Part shown: in pieces, positions 44,953 to 52,562 of the stretch
How the letters are laid out: each line of letters starts with the position of its first letter
Numbering within the stretch: the stretch's first letter is position 1
Assembly: GCA_031292175.1 (NCBI GenBank)
Contig: JARLHQ010000027.1
Span: 62,001 to 126,000, forward strand
Direction: 5' to 3'
From: Humidesulfovibrio sp.
Lineage (GTDB): Bacteria > Desulfobacterota > Desulfovibrionia > Desulfovibrionales > Desulfovibrionaceae
DNA: 64,000 bases
Position numbers and translations under genes: made by a program
The notes under the pieces: model-generated
Told to the model about the DNA's origin: nothing
Database searches by the model: none
What the model saw: only the letters and a program-made list of their open reading frames with translations

Positions 44953-45510
44953 ATGCGGCAGAAGCTGGAAATGATCTGGCAGGAGCACCGGGGCGAACTC
45001 AAGTCCTTTATTTTGAAGCGGGTGCGGTCATCGGCCGAGGCCGAGGACATTCTCCACGACGTGTTTCTCAAGATGCTGTCCAGCCTCGCTTCGGTGCAGC
45101 GGATGGACCACCTGCGGGCCTGGCTGTTCACCGTGGCGCGCAATGCCGTGACGGACCACTTCCGGAGCAAACGGCCCATGGACGAACTCCCGGAGGAATT
45201 GGCCGATCCCGGCCCTGAGCTTGGCAGCGGCCCCCCGGAAGACATCGGTTCCTGTCTGAGGCCGATGATAGAAGCCCTGCCGGAAAAGGTCCGTGCGGCG
45301 CTGATCATGGCCGACCTGGAGGAGGTCAAGCAACGCGAGGTGGCTGAGCGCCTGGGCATATCCCTGCCTGCGGTCAAGTCCAGGGTGTTGCGCGGGCGAC
45401 TTCTGGTCCGGCGGATGATTGAGGACTGCTGTCATCTGGAGCTGGACGCCAGGGGGGGCATCATGAACTACACCCGCAAGCAGAAGGGCTGTCCGCACTG
45501 CGGTCCGTGA
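44953..45510 (+). CDS. sigZ: RNA polymerase ECF-type sigma factor, SigZ-like
   Basis: A 185-residue sigma-70-family factor. Region 2 spans about 10-85 (DILHDVFLKMLSSL, LRAWLFTVARNAVTDHFR) and region 4 about 115-165 (LPEKVRAALIMADLEEVKQREVAERLGISLPAVKSRVLRGR). The C-terminal end carries HLELDARGGIMNYTRKQ and a CPHC pair, the mark of SigZ. The Cys pair may bind metal or sense thiol-reactive arsenic; this is inference. No anti-sigma gene follows. Confidence 0.88.
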   Translation: MRQKLEMIWQEHRGELKSFILKRVRSSAEAEDILHDVFLKMLSSLASVQRMDHLRAWLFTVARNAVTDHFRSKRPMDELPEELADPGPELGSGPPEDIGSCLRPMIEALPEKVRAALIMADLEEVKQREVAERLGISLPAVKSRVLRGRLLVRRMIEDCCHLELDARGGIMNYTRKQKGCPHCGP

Positions 45511-45585
45511 ACCAATTCCGCATCCTGGCAACGCGGGAAGGCCTGCCGAGTGGCGGGTCTTCCCGTGTGCATGGGTGCGTTGGCC

Positions 45586-45740
45586 CTACTTCCCAAAAGG
45601 ACACTGGGGGAAGGTGCTGGTGTGGCAGTCCAGGCAGAAGCCGCCCTCGGCCATCTGCGCCAGGTCGCGGCAGGAGATTTCAATCCCGGCCAGCGCGCGA
45701 GGCGACGCGGCGATGCTGCTGACTCCTGCCAAGAGATTAA
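45586..45740 (-). pseudogene. C-terminal remnant, possibly of a c-type cytochrome
   Basis: The minus-strand frame ends with GFCLDCHTSTFPQCPFGK and a stop. CLDCH is a heme c attachment motif. The frame is closed by a stop a few codons further upstream and lacks a start or signal peptide, so only the end of a gene remains. A zinc-ribbon-like small protein is another reading. The rest of 45511-45906 shows no gene. Confidence 0.35.
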
Positions 45741-45906
45741 AGTTTCAATGCCCCCCCGGCCCCTTCATGGCAACCCGGTGGGCAAAAATGGCTGCGTCGT
45801 TGATTCCACGGCCCATCCCAATGAGATAGGGGAGCAGAGAGGGCCTCAAAACAGTGAGCGGGGTGCCGGGGCGGAGCCCCCGAAAAACATGGAGGCGGCG
45901 CTTGTC

Positions 45907-46176
45907 CTAACGCCCGTCCCTGGTGTCGTGACGGTTTTTCAAGGTCACACCGGCCAGGCAGCCGCAGAGCAAACCCAAGCCCAGCATGCGCCCCATCTCC
46001 GCGCCGGGGATGAGCCAGCCCGCTATGATCCCGAGCGATCCGCCGATGACGATGCCCCGCGCCAGATAGTTGAGCGTCCCGGCGAAGCGCTTGTCCGCGG
46101 GGCTCAGGCCTTCGTCCAGCGGGGCGCTTTTCAGCCCGGTCCCGTCCTTGTGTTCACGTTTGGCTTGTTTGCCCAT
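45907..46176 (-). CDS. Small two-helix membrane protein of unknown function
   Basis: An 89-residue protein. A basic N-terminal segment (MGKQAKREHKDG) is followed by two hydrophobic segments (LARGIVIGGSLGIIAGWLIPG and MLGLGLLCGCLAGVTL) and a basic end. It resembles AtpI-like small membrane proteins only in general form. The ATG follows AGGAGGGC. It is divergent from the feo operon and could share its control region. Confidence 0.6.
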   Translation of the reverse strand: MGKQAKREHKDGTGLKSAPLDEGLSPADKRFAGTLNYLARGIVIGGSLGIIAGWLIPGAEMGRMLGLGLLCGCLAGVTLKNRHDTRDGR

Positions 46177-46286
46177 GCGCCCTCCTGCGGCCATGCCGCG
46201 CGCGGATACAACCACAAATCCGCCTGATTCTCAAGGTCTGGAGGCAATCATTACCGTTGTGGAGGGAATTACCTCCCCCTCGTTAC

Positions 46287-46315
46287 TTGACATCGACTTT
46301 CAATTTCATTATCTT
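46287..46315 (+). promoter_or_regulatory. Promoter of the feo operon with Fur-like site in the spacer
   Basis: TTGACA, 17-base spacer, TATCTT. The spacer and its flanks (46289-46313) hold an AT-rich TTTCAATTTCATTATC stretch. Its complement, GATAATGAAATTGAAA, resembles half of a Fur box plus a degenerate second half. Iron-dependent repression is expected for feo. Confidence 0.55.
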
Positions 46316-46368
46316 TCTTCATGACAGCGCAGGCCCGCGTGGGCGCGTCGAACCAAGGAGAGAGAATC

Positions 46369-46599
46369 ATGTGGCAGAACATCATCGTCTTTGCGATCGT
46401 CGCCCTGGCCGGAGGGATCACCCTCTGGCGCGTTTACAAGAAATTTACTGGTCAATCAGCATGTTGTGGCGGAGAGGGCAGTTGCAAGGGGTCCTGCGGC
46501 GGAGGCGTGCCTTGGGAATCCGGGAAGCCCGGCGGCAAGAGTCAGGGCCCCGCGCAGAGGGAGACCACGTCCTGCGGCAGCTGCTGCAACCCACGTTGA
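46369..46599 (+). CDS. FeoB-associated Cys-rich membrane protein
   Basis: A 76-residue protein with one N-terminal membrane segment (NIIVFAIVALAGGITLWRVY) followed by a Cys-rich tail (SACCGGEGSCKGSCGGG and TSCGSCCNPR, eight Cys in all). This layout is typical of the small proteins encoded beside feoB that are thought to help ferrous iron uptake. The start at 46369 has AAGGAGAG. It is first in the feo operon. Confidence 0.85.
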   Translation: MWQNIIVFAIVALAGGITLWRVYKKFTGQSACCGGEGSCKGSCGGGVPWESGKPGGKSQGPAQRETTSCGSCCNPR

Positions 46600-46654
46600 C
46601 CCGCGCCAATCCCCGGCCACGCCTGCAACGCCCGTAACGAGTAAGGAGCCTCCC

Positions 46655-46894
46655 ATGAATTCGTGCATCACCCTGCGCCGCGCGCAGGTTAACAAGAAAC
46701 TGCGCATCTGCTCCATCGACGCCCAGGGCGAGTTGGGCCGCAGGATACGGGACATGGGGCTCATCCCCGGCGCGGAACTGACCGTGGTGGGCAAGGCTCC
46801 GCTCAAGGATCCCGTGGCCCTGCGCCTGCGGGACTTTACCCTGACCCTGCGCAACAGCGAGGCCGACCACATCGTGGTGGAGCCCGCGGAGTAG
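46655..46894 (+). CDS. feoA: Ferrous iron transport protein A
   Basis: A 79-residue SH3-like protein. LGRRIRDMGLIPGAELTVVGKAPLKDPVALRLRDFTLTLR is the diagnostic FeoA core. It acts in the cytosol with FeoB. The ATG follows AAGGAG. It ends five bases before feoB. Confidence 0.93.
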   Translation: MNSCITLRRAQVNKKLRICSIDAQGELGRRIRDMGLIPGAELTVVGKAPLKDPVALRLRDFTLTLRNSEADHIVVEPAE

Positions 46895-46898
46895 ATTC

Positions 46899-49091
46899 AT
46901 GTCCCCAAAAACGCTGACCATCGGTCTCGCTGGCAATCCAAATTGCGGCAAGACCACCATGTTCAACGCTCTCACCGGTGCCCACCAGCATGTGGGCAAC
47001 TGGCCGGGCGTCACTGTGGAGAAAAAATCCGGCAGCATCCAGATGGGCGAGCTGACCCTCGACGTGGTGGATCTGCCGGGCACCTATTCGCTCACTGCCT
47101 ACTCCGAGGAGGAGAAGGCGGCGCGCAACTTCCTCACCAACGACCATCCCCACGTGGTCATCAATGTGCTGAACGCCGACTGCCTGGAGCGCAACCTCTA
47201 CCTGGCCATCCAGATCATGGAACTGGGCGTGCCGCTGGTTCTGGCGCTCAACATGATGGACGAGGTGCGCAAGGCGGGCAAGGACATCGACGTGCCCTTG
47301 CTCACCAAGCTCATAGGCTGCCCGGCCGTGGAGACCGTGGCCCGCCAGGGCAAAGGCAAGCGCGAACTTTTGGACGAAGCCATCCGCGTCGCCACCACCA
47401 TGTACGGGCGCGCCGAGCCCTTGCGCATCTCCTACGGCCCGGACCTGGATCCGGTGCTGGAGGAAATGGAGCCGATCATCAGCCAGGCCGGGCTCCTGGC
47501 CGACAAAGGTCCGGCCCGCTGGGTGGGCATCAAGTACCTGGAGGGCGATCCCTCGGTGATCCGCACCGGCCAGGAGCGGGACGCGGCCGTCTCAAGCCGG
47601 CTTGAGGCCATGGTGGCCAAGGTCGCCCAGCATTTGCAAGCCACCCTGGGCGCCGTCCCGGAGGGCATCATCGCCGACTACCGCTACGGCTATCTCGCGG
47701 GCATCGCCAGGCAGGTGGTGCGCTACCCCAGCATCAACGCCGAGCGCATCCGCATGTCCGACCGCATCGACCGGGTGCTCACCCACCAGTTCGCCGGGCC
47801 CGTGGTCATGGGCCTGATCATCTATTTTCTATACACCGTCACCTTCGCCCTGGGCAGATTCCCCATGGACGGCGTGGTCGCGGCCTTCGGCTGGCTCGGC
47901 GACATGATCCGGGGCGCCATGGGCGAAGGGCTCCTGCGCTCGCTCATCGTGGACGGCGCCATCGCCGGCGTGGGCGGGGTCATGGGCTTCGTGCCGCTCA
48001 TCATGATCATGTTCTTCCTGCTCTCCGCGCTGGAGGACTCGGGCTACGTGGCGCGCATGGCCTACATGCTCGACCGTGTGTTCCGCCTCTTCGGGCTGCA
48101 TGGCACCAGTGTGCTGCCCTTCATCATCTCCGGCGGCATCGCGGGCGGCTGCGCCGTGCCCGGCGTCATGGCCTCGCGCACCCTGCGCAGCCCCAAGGAA
48201 AAGCTCGCCACGATCCTGGTGGCGCCTTTCATGACCTGCGGCGCCAAGGTGCCGGTGTTCCTTATGCTCGCCGCGGCCTTCTTCCCCGGTTCCGAGGCCA
48301 ACGTCATGACCATCGTGACCCTCTGCGCCTGGGTGGCCGCCATGCTGGTGGCCAAGCTGCTGCGCAGCACCGTGGTCAAGGGCGAGAGCACGCCCTTCGT
48401 CATGGAATTGCCGCCCTACCGCATGCCGACCCTGCGCGGTCTGTGCATCCACACCTGGGAGCGCTCCTGGCAGTACATGTGCAAGGCGGGCACCGTAATC
48501 CTGGGCATCTCCATCCTGCTGTGGGCGGCCATGACCTTCCCCAGCCTGTCCGCAGACCAGGTGAAGCCGTTCACCGACCGCATCGCGGCCATCCAGGCCC
48601 AGGCGGACGAGGGCAAGGCTCCCGCCATCGGCGTCGCCTCGACGTCCCCCCAGGAGGCCATCAAGGCCATCGAGTCGGAAAAGGCCGAGGCCGAGCTGCT
48701 CAACTCCATCGGCGGGCGCGCGGGCGTGGCCATGGAGAAGCTTACGGCTCCGGCTGGGTTCACCTGGCGCGTGAACATCGCACTTTTGGGCGGTTTCGCG
48801 GCCAAGGAAGTCATCGTCTCCACCCTCGGCACAGCCTATTCCCTCGGCAAGATCGAGACCAAGGACTCCGCGCCGCTGTCGGAGAAGATCGCGCAGGATC
48901 CGTCCTTCTCCAAGGCCGGGGCGGTGGCGCTCATTGCCTTCGTCATCCTGTACGCGCCCTGCTTCGTCACCATCGTGGCCATGGCCAAGGAGGTGGGCTG
49001 GAAGTGGGCGGCCTTCTCCATGGGCTTCAACACGGCCCTGGCCTACCTCGTTGCGGTGTTCCTCTTCCAGGCCGCACGACTGCTGGCCTAG
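46899..49091 (+). CDS. feoB: Ferrous iron transport protein B
   Basis: A 730-residue inner-membrane Fe(II) transporter. The N-terminal G domain has G1 GLAGNPNCGKTT, G3 VVDLPGTYSL and G4 LNMMDE. It is followed by a helical GDI domain and two Gate regions with about eight membrane segments (GVGGVMGFVPLIMIMFFLLSALEDSGYVAR; SGGIAGGCAVPGV). An insert between the gates carries an Ala/Glu-rich periplasmic-type stretch. Length is in the normal range. Confidence 0.97.
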   Translation: MSPKTLTIGLAGNPNCGKTTMFNALTGAHQHVGNWPGVTVEKKSGSIQMGELTLDVVDLPGTYSLTAYSEEEKAARNFLTNDHPHVVINVLNADCLERNLYLAIQIMELGVPLVLALNMMDEVRKAGKDIDVPLLTKLIGCPAVETVARQGKGKRELLDEAIRVATTMYGRAEPLRISYGPDLDPVLEEMEPIISQAGLLADKGPARWVGIKYLEGDPSVIRTGQERDAAVSSRLEAMVAKVAQHLQATLGAVPEGIIADYRYGYLAGIARQVVRYPSINAERIRMSDRIDRVLTHQFAGPVVMGLIIYFLYTVTFALGRFPMDGVVAAFGWLGDMIRGAMGEGLLRSLIVDGAIAGVGGVMGFVPLIMIMFFLLSALEDSGYVARMAYMLDRVFRLFGLHGTSVLPFIISGGIAGGCAVPGVMASRTLRSPKEKLATILVAPFMTCGAKVPVFLMLAAAFFPGSEANVMTIVTLCAWVAAMLVAKLLRSTVVKGESTPFVMELPPYRMPTLRGLCIHTWERSWQYMCKAGTVILGISILLWAAMTFPSLSADQVKPFTDRIAAIQAQADEGKAPAIGVASTSPQEAIKAIESEKAEAELLNSIGGRAGVAMEKLTAPAGFTWRVNIALLGGFAAKEVIVSTLGTAYSLGKIETKDSAPLSEKIAQDPSFSKAGAVALIAFVILYAPCFVTIVAMAKEVGWKWAAFSMGFNTALAYLVAVFLFQAARLLA

Positions 49092-49193
49092 GCTTCATAC
49101 CCGAGACACTCCTCCTCCACTCTTGCAAACGGGCTCCCGGAGATCGGCTCCGGGGGCCCCAGGCAAGGCTGGAGCACGCATCAAAGAGCGGGC

Positions 49194-49233
49194 AAAAGTC
49201 CGGGCTCCCTCTCGCGAGCCCGGACTTTTCTTT
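49194..49233. terminator. Terminator after feoB
   Basis: AAAAGTCCGGGCTC / GAGCCCGGACTTTT stem with an 8-base loop, then CTTTT. It can work in both directions. Confidence 0.9.
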
Positions 49234-49360
49234 TGTCCGCAAACCGGATACCCAGGGGAAACACGTGCATCGCGCAAGCCCGCGCCCCCCGGCCGCCAGA
49301 CGACGCCCCGCCGTCTGACCCCACACCCGCGCCGGGACAACCCTCAGCATAGGAGCCCGC

Positions 49361-49750
49361 ATGCCCCTTGATCCCAAAGCCGTCCACACCGCCGCCGCCC
49401 CCGCCGCCATCGGCCCGTACAGCCAGGCCGTCACCTGCGGAGGCCTCGTTTATCTGAGCGGCCAGCTCGGCAGCGACCCCAAGACCGGGGTCATCCCCGA
49501 AGACTTCGCGGCCCAGGTCCGCCAGGCTTTGACGAACCTCAAAGCCATCGTCGAGGCCGCAGGCTCCAACCTGGACCGTGTACTCTCCGTGGACGTCTTC
49601 CTCATCGACATGGGGAACTTCGGCGCCTTCAACGAGATTTACACCAGCTATTTCCAGAACCACCTTCCGGCGCGCGCCGTCATCGGCGTGGCCGCCCTGC
49701 CGCGCGAGGCCCAGGTGGAAATCCGCTGCGTGGCCGCCCAGGCCAGCTAG
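49361..49750 (+). CDS. ridA: RidA-family enamine/imine deaminase
   Basis: A 129-residue cytosolic protein that removes reactive 2-aminoacrylate and related imines. It has the RidA pattern PAAIGPYSQAV near the start, YLSGQLGSDPKTG, QVRQALTNLKAIVEAAGSNLDRVLSVDVFL and the end RAVIGVAALPREAQVEI with the catalytic Arg. A poorly defined ribosome site precedes the ATG. It converges on the HesB-like gene. Confidence 0.95.
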   Translation: MPLDPKAVHTAAAPAAIGPYSQAVTCGGLVYLSGQLGSDPKTGVIPEDFAAQVRQALTNLKAIVEAAGSNLDRVLSVDVFLIDMGNFGAFNEIYTSYFQNHLPARAVIGVAALPREAQVEIRCVAAQAS

Positions 49751-49765
49751 CCGTTTCCAAGACGC

Positions 49766-49803
49766 AAAAAAAGCGGCTGTCCCGATCGTCTCGGGACAGC
49801 CGC
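49766..49803 (-). terminator. Terminator after HesB-like copy 1
   Basis: On the minus strand GCGGCTGTCCCGA / TCGGGACAGCCGC is followed by seven T. Confidence 0.92.
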
Positions 49804-49826
49804 CTGCCAAAGCCTTAAAGCCGCCC

Positions 49827-50177
49827 TTAGGAACAACCGCAGCCGCTGGACTCGCCGCCGCCGCCGCAGCCCCCGGAACCGCAGCCTCCGGAGCCGCAGC
49901 TGCCGCCACCGCCCATGGGGTTTTCGGAATCGACGCTGAAGCCGTACTCGGTCATGTCTATGGAGATAGCGCCAGCAGCAGCCAGCAGGGTCTTTTCGGC
50001 CAGCAGGGTGTAGCCGCCCGCGTCAAAGGTGGCGTCGTCGTCCTTGGCCTCGTCGAGCGCCAGGGAAAGCTTGGGGCCGCAGCAGCCGCCAGCCAGGAAC
50101 ACGCGGATGGGAGACTTTTCCTTGTCCGCGAAATAGCCGTCCAACTGCGCCTTTGCGGAATCGCTCAGTGTGATCAT
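49827..50177 (-). CDS. HesB/IscA-like protein, Cys form
   Basis: A 116-residue protein of the HesB-like branch. It starts ITLSDSAKAQLDGYFADKEKSPIRVFLAGGCCGPKLSLALDE. The GGCCGP stretch places Cys-Cys where the neighbouring paralogue has UGA-Ser. The tail is Gly/Cys rich (eight Cys) and may bind iron or an Fe-S cluster, but it lacks the exact A-type carrier CGCG ending. The start has AGGAG. It is in tandem with the selenoprotein-like copy, each with its own terminator. Confidence 0.85.
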   Translation of the reverse strand: MITLSDSAKAQLDGYFADKEKSPIRVFLAGGCCGPKLSLALDEAKDDDATFDAGGYTLLAEKTLLAAAGAISIDMTEYGFSVDSENPMGGGGSCGSGGCGSGGCGGGGESSGCGCS

Positions 50178-50272
50178 GGGGAGAACTCCTTTGTGCGCCT
50201 CCTTGGCGCGCTGTCATGTCTGCGGCAGATGCGTCAAACGGGCTGCCCGGCTTCCTCGCTGGTCTTGCCCCT

Positions 50273-50313
50273 CAAAAAAAATGGGGCGTCTCTCCTGGTG
50301 GAATGACGCCCCT
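50273..50313 (-). terminator. Terminator after the HesB-like selenoprotein gene
   Basis: On the minus strand GGGGCGTC / GACGCCCC stem is followed by ATTTTTTTT. Confidence 0.85.
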
Positions 50314-50335
50314 GTCTGACTGTGGTGTATGAGCT

Positions 50336-50659
50336 CTAGCTGGAGCAGCTTCCGCCACTGCAACTGCCGCCGCAACTCCCACCCCCTGCCTGCATGGGGT
50401 GTTCCGAATCGACGGTGAACCCGTACTGGGTCATGTCGATGCGGATGGTTCCGGTCTGCTCACTCAGGGTCCGCTCCACTACGAAGCTGTAGCCCTGCAC
50501 GTCATAGGTGTCGTCATTCTCACGCGGCTCATCCAGAGCCAGCGAAAGCCTCGGGCCGCTTCAACCCCCGGATGCCATGAAAATGCGGATCGGGGATTTT
50601 TCCTTGTCCGCGAAGTACCCGTCCAGTTGGGCCTTCGCGTCATTGGTCAGTTCAACCAT
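50336..50659 (-). CDS. HesB-like selenoprotein (UGA codon 33 read as selenocysteine)
   Basis: Read through one in-frame UGA (50563-50561), the gene gives a 107-residue protein. It matches its neighbour across the whole length: ELTNDAKAQLDGYFADKEK and SPIRIFMASGG, then U, then SGPRLSLALDEPRENDD, ending YGFTVDSEHPM and a Cys/Gly tail. The UGA falls exactly on the first Cys of the paralogue's GGCCGP motif. HesB-like proteins with selenocysteine at GGU-x-GP are a known bacterial selenoprotein family that includes Desulfovibrio. A hairpin follows the UGA. An intact AGGAGG, promoter and terminator, and no other lesion, argue against a pseudogene. Confidence 0.85.
50524..50560 (-). promoter_or_regulatory. 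Candidate SECIS hairpin after the UGA codon
   Basis: Starting one base after UGA, GCGGC pairs with GCCGC, then CCGAG pairs with CUCUGG leaving one bulged U, closed by an 11-base apical loop. Bacterial SECIS elements lie directly downstream of UGA and often have a bulged U in the upper stem. Confidence 0.6.
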
Positions 50660-50691
50660 CTCTGCCTCCTTGGAGCGTTGGTGGAAGCCGT

Positions 50692-50720
50692 TAGATAATG
50701 ATGGCCCCAGCCTTTGTCAA
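50692..50720 (-). promoter_or_regulatory. Promoter of the HesB-like selenoprotein gene
   Basis: A perfect TTGACA, 17-base spacer and TATCTA on the minus strand, 33 bases before the ATG. Confidence 0.75.
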
Positions 50721-50845
50721 ATAAGTAAGGGGCGGGCCTCCAGACGTTGACCGAATGGTGACTCTGGGCTACATCGCGGGTTGCTGATGGACATGTCGTC
50801 CGTCTCCATTGTCCTTTCATTTTCGCTTCTTGAGCGAGGCAGCGC

Positions 50846-51418
50846 ATGAGCACCAAGGACCTGATCCTATTGACCGCCAAGGACATGATCTCCGAGGTGG
50901 GGTTCCACAAGATGACCACGGCCAACCTGGCCCGGCGCGCCGAAATCTCCGAAGGCACCATCTACCGCCACTTCGAGAGCAAGGAGGACATCCTCCAGCA
51001 CATCCTGGAACTCTTCGACCAGAAGTACCAAAATCTTGCGGAGCAGTGCCGCGCACGCATGGACAAAGGCACCTTGACTCTTGAGGACTTGCTTGGCTGC
51101 CACTTCGCCTTTCTCGACGCCAACGCCGCGGACATCAAGATTGTGCTCGGCGCCTACAGCATCCTGGAGCTGACGCGGCGCTCCATGGCCCGGTTCATTG
51201 AACGCTTGCGCGGCCTGTTCGAAGAGTTTCTCTCACGCGGCATCAAAAACGGAACGCTCCGCGACGTGCCCCTGGCCGACACGGGCATGATTATCGCCAA
51301 CATGTTTTTCGGGCTCATGCGCACCAAGCTCTACTGGCCGGAAATCGCGGACTTCTCCAAGGAAGCCATCGAATTCTGCCGTCGCAGCCTGGTCGTCGGG
51401 CCGGAGGCCAGACAGTGA
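50846..51418 (+). CDS. TetR/AcrR family transcriptional regulator
   Basis: A 190-residue regulator. The helix-turn-helix is TTANLARRAEISEGTIYRHFESKEDIL (about residues 27-53), and the ligand domain is helical. The stop overlaps the start of pyrR (GTGA), so it is co-translated with a pyrimidine regulator, an unusual pairing. The ligand is unknown. The ATG follows GAGG. Confidence 0.88.
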   Translation: MSTKDLILLTAKDMISEVGFHKMTTANLARRAEISEGTIYRHFESKEDILQHILELFDQKYQNLAEQCRARMDKGTLTLEDLLGCHFAFLDANAADIKIVLGAYSILELTRRSMARFIERLRGLFEEFLSRGIKNGTLRDVPLADTGMIIANMFFGLMRTKLYWPEIADFSKEAIEFCRRSLVVGPEARQ

Positions 51419-51960
51419 GCGACGCCCGCACCATCCTGACAGCCAAGGAAATGGCCCGCACCCTGGAGCGCCTGGCCTCCGAGATCATCGAGCGCCGCGG
51501 CGAGGACGGCCCGCTGGTCCTGGTGGGCATCCAGCGCCGGGGCGTGGACCTGGCCCGCAGGCTCAAGAAGCTCCTGGACGCGCGGCTTGCCAGCCCGGCC
51601 ATCCTCGGGATGCTCGACATCAATCTGTACCGCGACGACTGGAGCAGCCTGGGCAAGACCCCGGCCATCAGCAGCACCGAGATCCCGGCCGAAGTGGAGG
51701 GCGCGAGCGTGGTGCTGGTGGACGACGTGCTGTTCTCCGGCCGCACCATCCGCGCGGCCCTGGAAGCCATCCTCGACTTCGGCCGCCCGCGCCGCGTGGA
51801 ACTCCTGGTCCTCATCGACCGCGGGCACCGCGAGCTGCCCATCCAGGCCGACTATGTGGGCAAGCGCGTCAACACCTCCAGCGCCGAACAGGTGGACGTG
51901 CTCGTGAGCGAACGCGACGAGTTGGACAAGGTCGTTCTGCGTTCCAAACCAACGGCATAA
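51415..51960 (+). CDS. pyrR: PyrR-type regulator / uracil phosphoribosyltransferase
   Basis: A 181-residue protein. The PRPP-binding loop SVVLVDDVLFSGRTIRAAL and the PyrR-specific INLYRDDWSSLG and LIDRGHRELPIQADYVGK are present. In many bacteria PyrR binds pyr mRNA and attenuates transcription; some homologues only act as weak uracil phosphoribosyltransferases. No pyr gene or PyrR-binding leader is seen here. It starts with GTG overlapping the upstream TGA. Confidence 0.93.
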   Translation: MSDARTILTAKEMARTLERLASEIIERRGEDGPLVLVGIQRRGVDLARRLKKLLDARLASPAILGMLDINLYRDDWSSLGKTPAISSTEIPAEVEGASVVLVDDVLFSGRTIRAALEAILDFGRPRRVELLVLIDRGHRELPIQADYVGKRVNTSSAEQVDVLVSERDELDKVVLRSKPTA

Positions 51961-52001
51961 GCCCGGCGCTCCACCGCCCAAGCCCGCCAGAAGGCTTTTT
52001 C

Positions 52002-52562
52002 ATGCAAGCGACACAGCAATCCGCATCACAGGACGCCCAGCCCCGCCTATGGGACCAGGGCTGCGTCAGCCTCATCGGCATGGCCGGAGCAGGCAAGTCC
52101 ACCCTGGGCCGTCTGCTGGCCGAAAAGCTCGGCTGGGCCCACCTGGACACGGACCGGCTCATCGAAGCTTACTACGGCCTGCCCCTGCAGGAGGTTCTGG
52201 ACGGCATGGGCTTGGCGAAATTTCTTGAGGTCGAGGACACTCTCGTCTCCATGCTGGGCGTGCGCCGTACGGTCATCTCCACCGGCGGCAGCGTGATCTA
52301 TGGGGCCAAGGCCATGGAGCGTCTGCATCTGCTCGGCCCCGTCGTGCACCTGGACGTCAGCATGGCGAGCTTTCTGAAACGCGTGGGCGACGGCGGCAAC
52401 CGGGGACTGGCCATCGCCCCCGGCCGTTCCCTGGAAGACCTCTTTCTGGAGCGCCAGCCCCTGTACGCGGCTGGGGCAGACCACGTCCTGAGCACGGACT
52501 CTCCAGACCAAAACGCCAGCCTGGAGGAACTCCACGCTTGGCTCATGGAACCACAGGCATGA
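52002..52562 (+). CDS. Shikimate-kinase-superfamily kinase
   Basis: A 186-residue P-loop kinase. Walker A GMAGAGKSTLG, the DTDRLIEAYYG block with the substrate Asp, FLEVEDTLVSML and STGGSVIYG are all of the shikimate kinase type. The lid region is less conserved (NRGLAIAPGRSLEDL). In Desulfovibrio a shikimate-kinase-like protein has been reported to act as homoserine kinase, so AroK should not be assumed. The stop overlaps the next start (ATGA). Confidence 0.75.
   Translation: MQATQQSASQDAQPRLWDQGCVSLIGMAGAGKSTLGRLLAEKLGWAHLDTDRLIEAYYGLPLQEVLDGMGLAKFLEVEDTLVSMLGVRRTVISTGGSVIYGAKAMERLHLLGPVVHLDVSMASFLKRVGDGGNRGLAIAPGRSLEDLFLERQPLYAAGADHVLSTDSPDQNASLEELHAWLMEPQA

Noticed and set aside
50336-50659. 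HesB-like copy 2 as a nonsense-mutated pseudogene
   Set aside because: Only one stop occurs, it is UGA at a known selenocysteine site, and all expression signals are intact.
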